Positions 1-9,164 of a stretch of DNA of 58,348 nucleotides are shown here, one piece after another (the first letter of the stretch is position 1; every line of letters begins with the position of its first letter). Under the pieces are notes generated by a model. The model was not told where the DNA came from. It ran no database searches and saw only the letters and a list, made by a program, of their open reading frames with translations. Location: the NCBI RefSeq assembly GCF_001426685.1, contig NZ_LMFB01000004.1, positions 52,935 to 111,282 of the forward strand. Reading direction: 5' to 3'. Source of the DNA: Rhizobium sp. Root483D2. Its GTDB lineage: Bacteria > Pseudomonadota > Alphaproteobacteria > Rhizobiales > Rhizobiaceae. A program made the translations under genes and the position numbers.

Positions 1-116
1 TGCAACCCGCTCAAATTCCCCAGTGACCTGCAGGATTGTTAGATAATACCTTTGTTTATCACCAGTCTGCGGCACTGTACCGGTGCTGCGAATGCAATCT
101 TGTATTGAGGATCGAT

Positions 117-135
117 AGCGCCAATCCTTGGCGCT
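117..135 (-). terminator. Possible stem-loop terminator after the DUF1344 gene
   Basis: An 8-bp perfect stem (AGCGCCAA / TTGGCGCT) with a 3-nt loop lies 17 nt past the stop of the minus-strand gene. There is no U-tract on the minus strand, so a termination role is only inferred from its position. Confidence 0.35.
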
Positions 136-151
136 TCATCGGCCTTTAATC

Positions 152-412
152 TTACTGCACGATTTCCAGATCGTTGATGACTCGCTTGCCGTCAACCTCG
201 GTGTAGAACACCAGAACCTTGACGCCCGCTTTGAGGCCATCGAAATTGAATTCCTCTGGCGCCTGGTAATTCTTGCCGTCGTCCAGCGACAGGCTCAGCT
301 TGTCCGTATCGACGCCGGTGATCACGGCTTCGACATCTGCACTTTCGGCGAACGCGGCAAGCGGTGAAAAGAAACCGGCTGCGGCCATCAACGTAGCAAC
401 GATGAAACGCAT
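152..412 (-). CDS. Small exported DUF1344 family protein
   Basis: This is an 86-residue protein with an N-terminal signal peptide: MRF followed by a hydrophobic stretch and an AFA cleavage-type site near residue 22. A compact beta-rich domain follows, ending in NDLEIVQ. It matches the DUF1344 family of small periplasmic proteins common in Rhizobiales, whose function is unknown. The start at 412 is chosen over an upstream alternative at 502 because it has a good Shine-Dalgarno (AGAGGG) about 9 nt ahead and begins directly with the signal peptide. It is transcribed divergently from the c-di-GMP gene at 665. The family call rests on remembered sequence character, not on a search. Confidence 0.8.
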   Translation of the reverse strand: MRFIVATLMAAAGFFSPLAAFAESADVEAVITGVDTDKLSLSLDDGKNYQAPEEFNFDGLKAGVKVLVFYTEVDGKRVINDLEIVQ

Positions 413-664
413 CTGTCTTGCCCTCTTCAGTGATTCATTCAATTTTGTTGTGCCCATTATTTGACCCCTGATTGTGGCAAAAATCGCCCGTTGTCGTGTC
501 ATTTAAAATTTTATCGAATTTGGAACGCACATGGTTAACGAAGCCTTGACCGGTCTTTGCCAACCCCTTCCGCAAGCGCAAATTTCATAACAGGATCAGA
601 GCCTAAAGCCAATCTTAAGACTCCCTCTCTACCGTGAACCGGTTGAATATGAGGTGCATGGCTT

Positions 665-3600
665 TTGATCAAAAATGCTACAATCCGTCATCGCGTCTGG
701 ACGCTTGCCCGGCTGGCGAAACCGTCGCTTATTCCCGCGTTCATCGCAGCCGCCGTCGTCTTTACCGGCGGCTATCTGTTTGCGGAACAGAACCGTGCAA
801 ATTTCCGCAACGAGCTGAAGAGCAGCGTTCAGAACGACCTCAATCTCGTCTCGCTGCGCCTGCAGAGCGAAATCAACAACAACATCACGGCGCTGCGCGG
901 CTTTGCCAACAATTTCTCCGCCGATCCGAATATTGCGCAATCGCTTTTCGACCAGCTGGCCACCAAGCTCCTCATCCAGAACCCGCAGATGGTGCGCGTT
1001 AGTGCCGCACCCAATGCCGTGATCCAGATGACCTTTCCGCTTGCCGGAAACGAGCGGATGATCGGAACCGATTTCAAGAAATTCCGCTCCTCGCGGGTCG
1101 CCATGGACCGGGCCGCGTCGAAGGCCAAACCCATTCTGGCAGGGCCGGTCAGGCTTCCCAGCGGCCGGACAGGCTTCAATCTGTTTTCACCCGTTTTCAT
1201 CAAGGCGGGTGACAACCTGGTCTTCTGGGGCTTCATGGAAGCCGTCATCGATGAGCGGGATATCTACGCCAATGCGGGTCTGATCGACACCGGCCAGCAT
1301 GACGACGAGGCCGACGGCACCAATCACCGCACCAATATCCAGCTGGCGATCCGCGACGTGTCCGTGCAATCGAGCATCCAGGACGCATTCTTCGGCGATA
1401 CCGATCTGTTCGAGAAATCTCCGGTGATCCGCCAGCTGCAATTGCCCGGGGGAACCTGGGAACTCGCCGCCATCCCGGCCGAGGGCTGGGCGCAGGAACC
1501 GGCCAATGGCACATGGATCGACATTGCCATTTTCATCGCTGCGGCGATCATCATCATTCCGATCTTCCTCACCGGCGGGTTCGTCAACGAGCGACAGCGC
1601 AACATCGCCAAGCTGCGCTTGCGCGAACGCGAATTGCTGACCGTCTCGCACCGGCTGAACCTGGCGCTGGAATCCTCCAAGATCGGCATCTGGGAGATCG
1701 ACCTCGACACCCAGGAACGGTCCTGGGACGAGCGCATGTACCATCTGCACGGCCTGCCGCCGGGCAATGGAGCGCCGCAATACGGGGAATGGCGCGGCAC
1801 GGTGCATCGCGACGATATCGGCGCGGCATCGATGACCTTGTTCCGGGCGCTGGACGAGGATCTGGAATACCGTTCGCAGTACCGCATCATCGTCGCCGAC
1901 GGCAGTGTGCGCCATGTGCGCAATGCCGGCTCCACCCATGTGGGCGCCGACGGCAAGGCCAAGATCACCGGCATGAGCTGGGACGTCACCGACGACGTGA
2001 TGATGACGGAGCAATTGCGCACGGCAAAAGCCATTGCCGACGAGAAGAACGCCGAGCTGGAAAAGGCACTCACCGGTCTTTCCGAACGCGAGCAGCAGCT
2101 GGAGCTAATCACCAGACGGCTGGATCTGGCGCTGGATTCCTACAAGTGCGGCATGTGGGAGGCGGATCTCGATGCCGGCGTCACCTATTGGGACGAGCGC
2201 ATGCATCAGCTCTACGGGCTGACCTATATCGATGGCGTCACGTCGCATGAAACCTGGGTGGGCACGATCCACCCGGAGGACCGCGAAGAAACGCTGACAA
2301 ATGTCGGCCGCACGATTGCAGATGGCGTTCCCTATGTTCAGGCATCGCGCATCGTGTTGCCCGATGGTACGATCCGGCATGTGCGCTCCGTCGGCAAGAT
2401 CCACGAGACGCCGGGCTCCAGCCGCAAACTGGTCGGCATCGCCTTCGATATCACCGACGACGTGTTTTTGACCGAACAGCTGCGCACGGCAAAAGCCTTG
2501 GCAGAAGCCAAGAACGGCGAACTCGCCGACGCCAAGGACCGCATCGAGCACAATGCCCTGCACGATCCGCTGACGGGACTTGGCAATCGCCGCATGCTCG
2601 ACAAGGAGCTGGAAACGCTTTCCAACGCACGACGGGACGGGCTGAAGAACATCGCCATCCTGCATATCGACCTCGACCGCTTCAAGCAGATCAACGACAC
2701 GCTCGGCCATGCGGCGGGTGACGCGATGCTGGTGCATGCGTCGAAAATCCTGCGCGCCAATGTCCGTGCCGGCGATATGGTGGCGCGCATCGGCGGCGAC
2801 GAATTCGTCGTGCTGGTCACCAATCCGCCGGGCAAGGACTTTCTGTCCGGCCTGTCCGACCGCATCATCGTGCAGATGCGCCAGCCCGTGGATTATAACG
2901 GCTTTCCCTGCCGGTTCGGCGTCAGCATCGGGATCGCCTCTGCCGGCGACATGGCGATCGACGAGCGCCAGCTTTTGGTCAATGCCGATATCGCGCTCTA
3001 CCGGGCCAAGGAAAACGGCCGCAACCGCCACGAATTCTTCACCGAGGCGCTGCAGGCCGAGATCGTCACCACCAAGCGCATCGCCGACGAAATTCTCGAG
3101 GGTATCGAACAGAACCAGTTCGTCGCCTGGTATCAGCCGCAATTCGACGCCGTGACCCTGCGGCTTTCCGGCGTCGAGGCGCTGGTGCGCTGGAACCATC
3201 CACGCGAGGGGGTGCTGACGCCTGACAAGTTCCTGCACATTGCCGAGGAACTGAACGTGGTGGCCACGATCGACCGCATCGTCCTCGACCGCGCGCTGAT
3301 CGATGCGATGCGCTGGGCGGCCATGGGCATCGACGTGCCGAAGATTTCCGTCAACGTTTCGGCCAAGCGGCTGAGCGACGACTTGCTGTTGAACTCGCTG
3401 CAAGGCCTATCGTTCAAGCCGGGCCAGCTGTCGTTCGAGCTGGTGGAATCGATCTTCCTCGACGAAAGCGACGATATCGTCACCGCCAATATCGAGGGCA
3501 TCAAGAAGCTCGGCATCGACATCGAAATCGATGATTTCGGCACCGGCCATACCTCGATCGTCAGCCTCTTGAAGATCAAGCCGAAGCGGCTGAAAATCGA

Positions 3601-3844
3601 CCGCCAGCTGGTGGCCCCAATCCTCAATTCGCGCAACGAACAGGCGCTGATCCGCTCGATCATCGAGATCGGCCGGTCGCTGGGCATCGAAACCGTGGCC
3701 GAGGGCGTGGAAACCATGGCGCATGCGGAAATGCTGGGCCTGCTCGGTTGCGATCTGCTGCAGGGCTATGCCTTTGCCAAGCCGTTGAGCTTCGATAGGT
3801 TCGTGGCCTTTGCCGGCAAGGAAGCGCTGCAGCTGGCCTCCTGA
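665..3844 (+). CDS. CHASE-PAS-PAS-GGDEF-EAL c-di-GMP synthase/phosphodiesterase
   Basis: This 1059-residue inner-membrane protein should both make and break cyclic di-GMP. Order of parts: TM1 (about residues 18-40), a periplasmic CHASE-type sensor (about 45-280), TM2 (about 283-308), two PAS domains (about 325-445 and 485-605, each with a WEIDLD/WEADLD start and a PAC-like tail), GGDEF (about 640-795) and EAL (about 805-1050). The GGDEF signature is intact and the product-inhibition I-site RAGD sits exactly five residues upstream. The EAL side keeps EALVRW, the NVS and ELVES motifs, DDFGTG, LKIDR and AEGVET. All catalytic positions I can judge are present, so dual activity is plausible. The start is TTG at 665, 8 nt after GAGGTG; the ATG at 658 is out of frame. 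The CHASE ligand is unknown. Confidence 0.9.
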   Translation: MIKNATIRHRVWTLARLAKPSLIPAFIAAAVVFTGGYLFAEQNRANFRNELKSSVQNDLNLVSLRLQSEINNNITALRGFANNFSADPNIAQSLFDQLATKLLIQNPQMVRVSAAPNAVIQMTFPLAGNERMIGTDFKKFRSSRVAMDRAASKAKPILAGPVRLPSGRTGFNLFSPVFIKAGDNLVFWGFMEAVIDERDIYANAGLIDTGQHDDEADGTNHRTNIQLAIRDVSVQSSIQDAFFGDTDLFEKSPVIRQLQLPGGTWELAAIPAEGWAQEPANGTWIDIAIFIAAAIIIIPIFLTGGFVNERQRNIAKLRLRERELLTVSHRLNLALESSKIGIWEIDLDTQERSWDERMYHLHGLPPGNGAPQYGEWRGTVHRDDIGAASMTLFRALDEDLEYRSQYRIIVADGSVRHVRNAGSTHVGADGKAKITGMSWDVTDDVMMTEQLRTAKAIADEKNAELEKALTGLSEREQQLELITRRLDLALDSYKCGMWEADLDAGVTYWDERMHQLYGLTYIDGVTSHETWVGTIHPEDREETLTNVGRTIADGVPYVQASRIVLPDGTIRHVRSVGKIHETPGSSRKLVGIAFDITDDVFLTEQLRTAKALAEAKNGELADAKDRIEHNALHDPLTGLGNRRMLDKELETLSNARRDGLKNIAILHIDLDRFKQINDTLGHAAGDAMLVHASKILRANVRAGDMVARIGGDEFVVLVTNPPGKDFLSGLSDRIIVQMRQPVDYNGFPCRFGVSIGIASAGDMAIDERQLLVNADIALYRAKENGRNRHEFFTEALQAEIVTTKRIADEILEGIEQNQFVAWYQPQFDAVTLRLSGVEALVRWNHPREGVLTPDKFLHIAEELNVVATIDRIVLDRALIDAMRWAAMGIDVPKISVNVSAKRLSDDLLLNSLQGLSFKPGQLSFELVESIFLDESDDIVTANIEGIKKLGIDIEIDDFGTGHTSIVSLLKIKPKRLKIDRQLVAPILNSRNEQALIRSIIEIGRSLGIETVAEGVETMAHAEMLGLLGCDLLQGYAFAKPLSFDRFVAFAGKEALQLAS

Positions 3845-4002
3845 TTAGCGTTTCCCGCGAGACAGACTGTTCACGCCGCAATCCATGAAATTTCGCCAGA
3901 AAGGTTTTCCCTTTCCGGCATTTTCCACTATGAGTCTGCGCCTACTGAATGGCGCGGCGGCTCGCCCGGATGCGCTTGGCCTCATTTCCGGTTGCCTGAT
4001 CC

Positions 4003-5100
4003 ATGTCGCATAACACTTTCGGTCATCTTTTCCGCGTTACCACCTGGGGCGAAAGCCACGGACCGGCGCTCGGCTGCGTCATCGACGGCTGCCCTCCCGG
4101 CATCCGCTTCACCCTGCCCGAGCTGCAGGCCTGGCTCGACAAGCGCAAGCCCGGCCAGTCGCGCTTCGTCACCCAGCGCCGTGAGGACGATCTGGTCAAG
4201 ATCCTCTCCGGCGTCATGCTGGACACGGACGGCGAGACGATGATCACCACCGGTACGCCGGTCTCGATGATGATCGAGAACACCGACCAGCGCTCCAAGG
4301 ACTATTCCGAGATCGCCAAGAGCTACCGGCCGGGTCACGCCGACTATACCTATGACGTCAAATACGGCATCCGCGACTATCGCGGCGGCGGCCGGTCGTC
4401 GGCGCGCGAAACCGCAGCCAGGGTCGCGGCCGGCGGCCTTGCGCGCAAGGTCGTGCCGGGGCTTCTCGTGCGCGGCGCGCTGGTGCAGATCGGCAAGCAC
4501 AAGATCAACCGCGACAACTGGGACTGGAACGAAGTCGGCAACAACCCGTTCTTTGCGCCGGATCCTGCCATCGTTCCGGTCTGGGAAGACTATCTCGACG
4601 GCATCCGCAAATCCGGCTCCTCGGTCGGCGCCGTTGTCGAAGTCATTGCCGAAGGCGTGCCTGCCGGGATCGGCGCGCCGATCTATGCCAAGCTCGACCA
4701 GGACATCGCCTCCAACCTGATGTCGATCAACGCCGTCAAGGGCGTGGAAATCGGCAACGGTTTCGGCGCGGCCGAAATCACCGGCGAGGAAAATGCCGAT
4801 GAAATGCGCATGGGCAATGACGGCAAGCCGATCTTCTTGTCCAACCATGCCGGCGGCATATTGGGCGGCATCTCGACCGGCCAGCCGGTGATCGCCCGTT
4901 TCGCCATCAAGCCGACCTCCTCGATCCTCACCGAGCGGCAGTCGATCGACTCGGACGGCAAGAATGTCGATATCCGCACCAAGGGCCGCCATGACCCTTG
5001 CGTCGGAATCCGCGCCGTGCCGATCGGCGAAGCCATGCTTGCCTGCACCATTGCCGATCATTACCTGCGTGACCGTGGCCAGACCGGCCGGTTGAAGTAA
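4003..5100 (+). CDS. aroC: Chorismate synthase
   Basis: AroC converts 5-enolpyruvylshikimate-3-phosphate to chorismate with reduced FMN, the last step of the shikimate pathway. The 365-residue length is normal. Hallmarks seen are the N-terminal [15 protein letters not shown] signature, the central RPGHADYTY and [10 protein letters not shown] motifs, and the C-terminal [14 protein letters not shown]. The ATG at 4003 begins the canonical MSHNTFGH start. The stop is 18 bp before ribB, so the two genes are probably cotranscribed; both feed aromatic and cofactor synthesis. Confidence 0.98.
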   Translation: MSHNTFGHLFRVTTWGESHGPALGCVIDGCPPGIRFTLPELQAWLDKRKPGQSRFVTQRREDDLVKILSGVMLDTDGETMITTGTPVSMMIENTDQRSKDYSEIAKSYRPGHADYTYDVKYGIRDYRGGGRSSARETAARVAAGGLARKVVPGLLVRGALVQIGKHKINRDNWDWNEVGNNPFFAPDPAIVPVWEDYLDGIRKSGSSVGAVVEVIAEGVPAGIGAPIYAKLDQDIASNLMSINAVKGVEIGNGFGAAEITGEENADEMRMGNDGKPIFLSNHAGGILGGISTGQPVIARFAIKPTSSILTERQSIDSDGKNVDIRTKGRHDPCVGIRAVPIGEAMLACTIADHYLRDRGQTGRLK

Positions 5101-5118
5101 CATCCAAGGAAGAACCCC

Positions 5119-6219
5119 ATGCCCTTTGACCAGAAGCGCGTTGCCGATGCCATCCGGGCCTTCGAGGCCGGCGAGATCGTTGTCGTCACCGATGATGACG
5201 GCCGCGAGAACGAAGGCGACCTGATCGTCGCAGCCGTCCATTGCACGCCGGAAAAAATGGCCTTCATCGTGCGCCACACATCCGGCATCGTTTGCGCACC
5301 GATGCCGAAGGAAGAGGCAAAGCGCCTCAACCTCAACGCCATGGTGGCGGAAAACGATTCGGCCCATACCACGGCCTTCACCGTCACCGTCGATTTCAAG
5401 CACGGCACGACCACGGGCATTTCGGCCGACGACCGGACGCTGACGGTGCGCAACCTTGCCAATCCGAATGTTGGCGCCGCCGACTTTACCCGCCCCGGCC
5501 ATATCTTTCCGCTGGTTGCCCGCGAAGGCGGCGTGCTCATGCGGTCGGGCCATACGGAAGCGGCCGTCGATCTCTGCCGCCTTGCCAGCCTGCCGCCGAT
5601 CGGCGTCATCTGCGAACTGGTCAATGATGACGGCACCGTCACGCGCGGGCCGCAGGTCACGGATTTTGCCGAAAAGCATGGCCTGAAGCAGGTTTCCGTC
5701 GCCGATCTCATCGCCTACCGGCAGCGCAAGGAAACGCTGATCAATCTGGAAGCGTCCTTCGATGTCGATACTCCCTATGGCAAGGCCAAGGCGCATGCCT
5801 ATTCGCTGCCCTGGGATCCGATGCAGCATCTGGCCGTCACCTTCGGCGACATCCGCGACGGCGTCGATATCCCTGTGCGCCTGCATCTGGAAAATGTCGC
5901 CGCCGACGTCTTCGGCCGCGATTGCCAGCTCGATCCGATCATGAAGCGCATGTCCGAACAGGGCCGCGGCGTCATCGTCTACCTGCGCGAAGGCTCCGTC
6001 GGCGTCGGCGTTTCAACGACGGCACGCGCGGGCAAGCATGAGCGCGAAGAGCATAGCGAGGCCCAGGCCCGCGAAAGCGAATGGCTGGAAATCGGACTGG
6101 GCGCCCAGATCCTCAAAGACCTCGGCATCACCTCGATCCGCCTGCTCTCCTCGCGCGAACGCCACTATGTCGGCCTGGAAGGTTTTGGCATCGAGATTGC
6201 GGCGACTGAGATCATCTGA
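5119..6219 (+). CDS. ribB: 3,4-dihydroxy-2-butanone-4-phosphate synthase with degenerate GTP cyclohydrolase II domain (RibBX type)
   Basis: The N-terminal half (about residues 1-205) makes the four-carbon precursor of riboflavin from ribulose 5-phosphate. It carries the acidic DDDGRENEGDL loop and RHTSGIVCAPM. The C-terminal half (about 206-366) has the fold order of GTP cyclohydrolase II, but the three-cysteine zinc site is lost: the region equivalent to the E. coli RibA SECLTGD...RCDCG segment reads LENVAADVFGRDCQ, leaving one cysteine, and the nucleotide loop reads REGSVGVGV. The second half is therefore probably not an active cyclohydrolase, as in RibBX proteins described from rhizobia. 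A Shine-Dalgarno (AGGAAG) precedes the ATG, and a strong terminator follows at 6243. Confidence 0.93.
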   Translation: MPFDQKRVADAIRAFEAGEIVVVTDDDGRENEGDLIVAAVHCTPEKMAFIVRHTSGIVCAPMPKEEAKRLNLNAMVAENDSAHTTAFTVTVDFKHGTTTGISADDRTLTVRNLANPNVGAADFTRPGHIFPLVAREGGVLMRSGHTEAAVDLCRLASLPPIGVICELVNDDGTVTRGPQVTDFAEKHGLKQVSVADLIAYRQRKETLINLEASFDVDTPYGKAKAHAYSLPWDPMQHLAVTFGDIRDGVDIPVRLHLENVAADVFGRDCQLDPIMKRMSEQGRGVIVYLREGSVGVGVSTTARAGKHEREEHSEAQARESEWLEIGLGAQILKDLGITSIRLLSSRERHYVGLEGFGIEIAATEII

Positions 6220-6242
6220 GCCGGGCGCAATGAGCATTCTGG

Positions 6243-6280
6243 GCCACCGGTCTGGACATGACCGGTGGCTTTTTTGTTTT
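6243..6280 (+). terminator. Rho-independent terminator after aroC-ribB
   Basis: A perfect 10-bp stem (GCCACCGGTC / GACCGGTGGC, 6243-6252 and 6260-6269) with a 7-nt loop is followed by TTTTTTGTTTT. It ends the aroC-ribB transcript and separates it from the acetyltransferase gene. Confidence 0.93.
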
Positions 6281-6366
6281 TGCCGGGAATGATTGCGCAC
6301 CGATTGGGTCTGGAACTGAAAGAAGAATTAGGCATACTCGCCAGGACGACGGTTGGATGTTCGAAC

Positions 6367-7011
6367 ATGGACATTTTACAGACGGCACAGCTGACGCTCA
6401 GCCCCTGCTGCCCGGACGATAGCGCTGATTTCATCAATCTGGAGCTTGATCCCGAGGTCATGCGCTTTTTGAACGGCGGATATGCCGTCGATCACGAGCG
6501 GACAGAGGAGAATGCGACGTTCCTTATGCCCAGGGGAACGGAGCCCTATATCTGGACAGCGCGCCGGACCACCAATAACGCCTTCGTTGGATGGTTCTGC
6601 CTCTGGCCGGAGAGCGTGGGTCTGGCCGAACTCGGATACCGGCTGCGCCGGGAGGACTGGGGCCAGGGGCTGGCCTCGCAGGGCGCTTTCGCCCTCGTCG
6701 ATTGGGGATTTAAAAGTGCCGGCTACGAGACGATCGTGGCGACCACGATGGCGGTCAATCAGGGATCACGCCGCGTGATGGAAAAAATTGGCATGAACCA
6801 TGCGTACACAGTCGCCTATGACGGTCCAGATGCGATTGCGGGCAGCGAACATGGCGAGGTCTGGTACGAGGTGACGCGGTCGCAGTGGACGAGGCGCCAG
6901 CACGCAGAGATCGAGGCCGGACTTGCCGAAGCTGACCGGGGAGAGTTTGCCAGTGCCGAAGCGCTGGCGAATGTGATCGCAAAATATGTCAAGCCCGATC
7001 GGCCGGCATGA
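6367..7011 (+). CDS. GNAT family acetyltransferase with antitoxin-like C-terminal tail
   Basis: This 214-residue protein starts as a RimJ/RimL-type N-acetyltransferase: LTLSPCCPDDSADF, then ELGYRLRREDWGQGLASQGA, the acetyl-CoA loop region, and NQGSRRVMEKIGM. The GNAT fold ends near residue 178 (YEVTRSQW). The last 36 residues (AEIEAGLAEADRGEFAS..., ending AKYVKPDRPA) are unlike a GNAT end and resemble the C-terminal tail of ParD/CopG-type antitoxins, which wraps the toxin. Its stop codon overlaps the start of a ParE-like fragment (ATGA at 7008-7011), exactly the coupling seen in antitoxin-toxin pairs. I infer a chimera of an acetyltransferase and an antitoxin tail, formed by deletion or recombination. 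The start at 6367 has only a weak Shine-Dalgarno; an upstream in-frame start at 6265 would lie inside the terminator. Confidence 0.8.
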   Translation: MDILQTAQLTLSPCCPDDSADFINLELDPEVMRFLNGGYAVDHERTEENATFLMPRGTEPYIWTARRTTNNAFVGWFCLWPESVGLAELGYRLRREDWGQGLASQGAFALVDWGFKSAGYETIVATTMAVNQGSRRVMEKIGMNHAYTVAYDGPDAIAGSEHGEVWYEVTRSQWTRRQHAEIEAGLAEADRGEFASAEALANVIAKYVKPDRPA

Positions 7012-7184
7012 AGGGACGGTCGATCCGCTGGACCGAACGCGCCGTCAGGCGGCTTGGCGAGATCGGCCGCTGGCTCGTCAGCAGGCTGTCGGCAGCGTGG
7101 TTTTCTCAGGATTCGGCAGGTCACTTGGGAACAGATCCATACCAAATCGTCCCGTCATCTCTGAGAAGGGCACAGCGACCCTAA
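7008..7184 (+). pseudogene. Truncated ParE/RelE-family toxin remnant (58 codons)
   Basis: The reading frame begins MKGRSIRWTERAVRRLGEIG, which matches the N-terminal beta strand and first helix of ParE toxins (usual length about 95-100 residues). After RWLV the similarity stops and the frame runs through unrelated residues to a stop at 7182. The core helices and C-terminal strands of ParE are missing, so an active toxin is unlikely. It overlaps the upstream gene by ATGA and its end overlaps the 3' end of the convergent ycaQ-like gene by 4 bp. Confidence 0.6.
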
Positions 7185-8371
7185 CCGTTCCACCCCTCCA
7201 GAAACACCACCTTCTCCACCCCGGCGAATTTCGCCAGCCGGTCGAGTTCTGCTTCCAGGCGCTCCATGCGGCCGGATGATGGGCGCACGCCCTTTTCCCA
7301 CCAGAGCCGTTTGACGGTGAGCGTGCCGTTCTTGCGCTCAGCCTTCATGTCGATGCGGCCGACAATGCGGTCGCCTTCGAGCAGCGGGAAGACGTAATAG
7401 CCGTATTCGCGCTTGGGCTCGGGGACGAAGATTTCGATGCGGTAATAGAAGCCGAACAGGCGTTCGGTGCGGTTGCGGTTGCGGATCAGCGGATCGAAGG
7501 GGGAGAGCACGCGCATGCGGGCGGGCGCTTCCGCAAGGCCGCCGAGATTGCCGGGGAAACCGGCGAAGGCATAGGAAAGACGCGGTTTTTCGCCATCGGC
7601 CGGCTCGATCATCACTTCCGTCAACTCGTCGCGGTGTTGCAACACCCAGGCTTTCGCCTCTTCCGGCGAGATCAGGTCGAAGAAGGCGGCGATTTCGCCA
7701 TGGGTGGCAAAACCCAGCCGTTCGAGCGCTGCCCGGCAGGCCCAGTCGAGGAAGGCGTCGTGGCTGACCTCGGGCTCATAGTGATGACCGGGAATGACGC
7801 GCTCGGCGAGATCGTAGATCTTCTGGAAATTCTGGCGGCCGGCGATGGCGAGCTTGCCGGTATGCCAGTAATATTCGAGCGCCGTCTTGTTGGGATGCCA
7901 GTTCCACCAGCCGCCCGATTTGTGATCGGCGACCTTGAGGTCGCGCGACATGGTGCGGCCGCCTTCGGCAATGCGCTGGAACGTCTCCTCAAAGGTGCTG
8001 TCAAACCCTTCGCCATGCCATTTCAGCCAGCGCTCCTTCAGCACAGGCTCGCGCCTGGCAAACCGGTGCTTCCAGTAGCGGAAAAATTCCGACGGCAGGA
8101 TGGAGGCATCATGCGTCCAGTGTTCGAACAGCGCGCCGTCCTTTTCCAGAAGCTCGGTCAGGTGTTCGCGCTTATAGGTCTGGTTGCGCGAAAACAGGAT
8201 CTGGTGATGGGCCCGCTCGACGGTCGAGATGCTGTCCACCTGTACGAAGCCGATCTCATGGATGAGATCGAGCAATCCCTGCTTGCCGAGCGCCCGGTTG
8301 GGGGCTGCGGCCAGGCCTTGCTTGTTGAGGAAGATGCGCCGGGCATCACGGTTGGAAACGAGAATCGCCAT
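7181..8371 (-). CDS. Winged-helix DNA glycosylase-like protein (YcaQ/AlkX, DUF1006 family)
   Basis: The 396-residue protein belongs to the HTH_42/YcaQ family, whose E. coli member unhooks DNA interstrand crosslinks. Visible features are the family QxD motif in FVQVDSISTVERAHHQILFSR near residue 45, FEHWTHDASILP, and the C-terminal LLEGDRIVGRIDMKAERK region with FLEGWNG at the end. The ATG at 8371 (MAILVSN) is preferred; a TTG five codons upstream is also possible. It is divergent from bioM. The family assignment is strong; the substrate here is inferred. Confidence 0.87.
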   Translation of the reverse strand: MAILVSNRDARRIFLNKQGLAAAPNRALGKQGLLDLIHEIGFVQVDSISTVERAHHQILFSRNQTYKREHLTELLEKDGALFEHWTHDASILPSEFFRYWKHRFARREPVLKERWLKWHGEGFDSTFEETFQRIAEGGRTMSRDLKVADHKSGGWWNWHPNKTALEYYWHTGKLAIAGRQNFQKIYDLAERVIPGHHYEPEVSHDAFLDWACRAALERLGFATHGEIAAFFDLISPEEAKAWVLQHRDELTEVMIEPADGEKPRLSYAFAGFPGNLGGLAEAPARMRVLSPFDPLIRNRNRTERLFGFYYRIEIFVPEPKREYGYYVFPLLEGDRIVGRIDMKAERKNGTLTVKRLWWEKGVRPSSGRMERLEAELDRLAKFAGVEKVVFLEGWNG

Positions 8372-8483
8372 ACCTAATCTAGGCAAATGTTCACAGTTTG
8401 TTCAAGCCCCAACCGGAAGCCTCTTTCCATCGGCGAAGAAATCGTCCTATAGAGCCTCGACATTCGAACGCGGGGGACGCGGA

Positions 8484-9164
8484 TTGGACATACGCTTTGC
8501 CAGCGTGTCCGTCAGTTTTGGCGGGCGCACGGTTCTTCAGCCGCTGACGCTGTCGCTGAGCGAGCGGCGCATCGGCATTATCGGGCTGAACGGCTCGGGC
8601 AAGACCACGTTCGCACGGCTGATCAACGGACTGGTCAAGCCGTCCACCGGCACCGTGACCGTCAACGGTCTCGATACCGTCAACGATGCCAGCGCGACAC
8701 TGGCCGAGGCCGGTTTCATCTTCCAGAACCCGCAGCACCAGATCATCATGCCGATCGTGCACGAGGATATCGCCTTCGGCCTGAAGAACCGGGGCTTGAA
8801 CGCTGGCGAGATCGAAAGCCGGACCGCAGCCGTACTCGAACGGTTCGGCATTGCGCATCTGGCGCGGCGCCGGGTGCACGAGCTTTCCGGCGGCGAGACG
8901 CAGCTGGTCGCGATTGCCAGCGTGCTGGTGACCGGCCCCGGCATCCTCATCCTCGACGAGCCGACCAACCAGCTGGACCTGAAAAACCGGCGTCTGGTGG
9001 AAGAGACCATTGCAAGGCTTGATGAGCACACCATCGTCATCAGCCACGACCTGCCGTTGATCGCGCAATTCGACCGCGTGCTTTTGTTCCACGATGGCCG
9101 GCTCATCGCCGATGGCCCGGCGGACGAGAGCATCCGCGCATATCATGCGGTGGCCGCATGCTGA
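8484..9164 (+). CDS. bioM: Biotin ECF transporter ATPase BioM
   Basis: BioM is the ATP-hydrolysing subunit of the tripartite biotin importer BioMNY. The 226-residue protein shows a Walker A GLNGSGKTT (about residues 36-44), a Q-loop in IFQNPQHQIIMP, the ABC signature ELSGGETQLVA, Walker B ILILDEPTNQLD, and the H-loop VISHDL. I place the start at TTG 8484 because GGGGGA lies 5 nt upstream and the protein then begins at the first strand. The gene overlaps bioN by 7 bp (GTGGCCGCATGCTGA region), implying translational coupling. No BioR-type palindrome (TTATNNATAA) was seen in the 112-bp gap upstream. Confidence 0.92.
   Translation: MDIRFASVSVSFGGRTVLQPLTLSLSERRIGIIGLNGSGKTTFARLINGLVKPSTGTVTVNGLDTVNDASATLAEAGFIFQNPQHQIIMPIVHEDIAFGLKNRGLNAGEIESRTAAVLERFGIAHLARRRVHELSGGETQLVAIASVLVTGPGILILDEPTNQLDLKNRRLVEETIARLDEHTIVISHDLPLIAQFDRVLLFHDGRLIADGPADESIRAYHAVAAC

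Noticed and set aside
1..151. Gene at the left edge
   Set aside because: No frame with coding character or similarity; only a stem-loop at 117-135 is visible.
5101..5118. FMN riboswitch before ribB
   Set aside because: Only 18 bp separate aroC and ribB and there is no RFN-type sequence upstream of aroC.
3982..5886. 634-residue frame antisense to aroC-ribB
   Set aside because: Same reason: antisense to two certain genes and no domain.
8372..8483. BioR operator in front of bioMNY
   Set aside because: The gap has a CTATAG stretch but no TTATNNATAA palindrome, so BioR control cannot be supported here.
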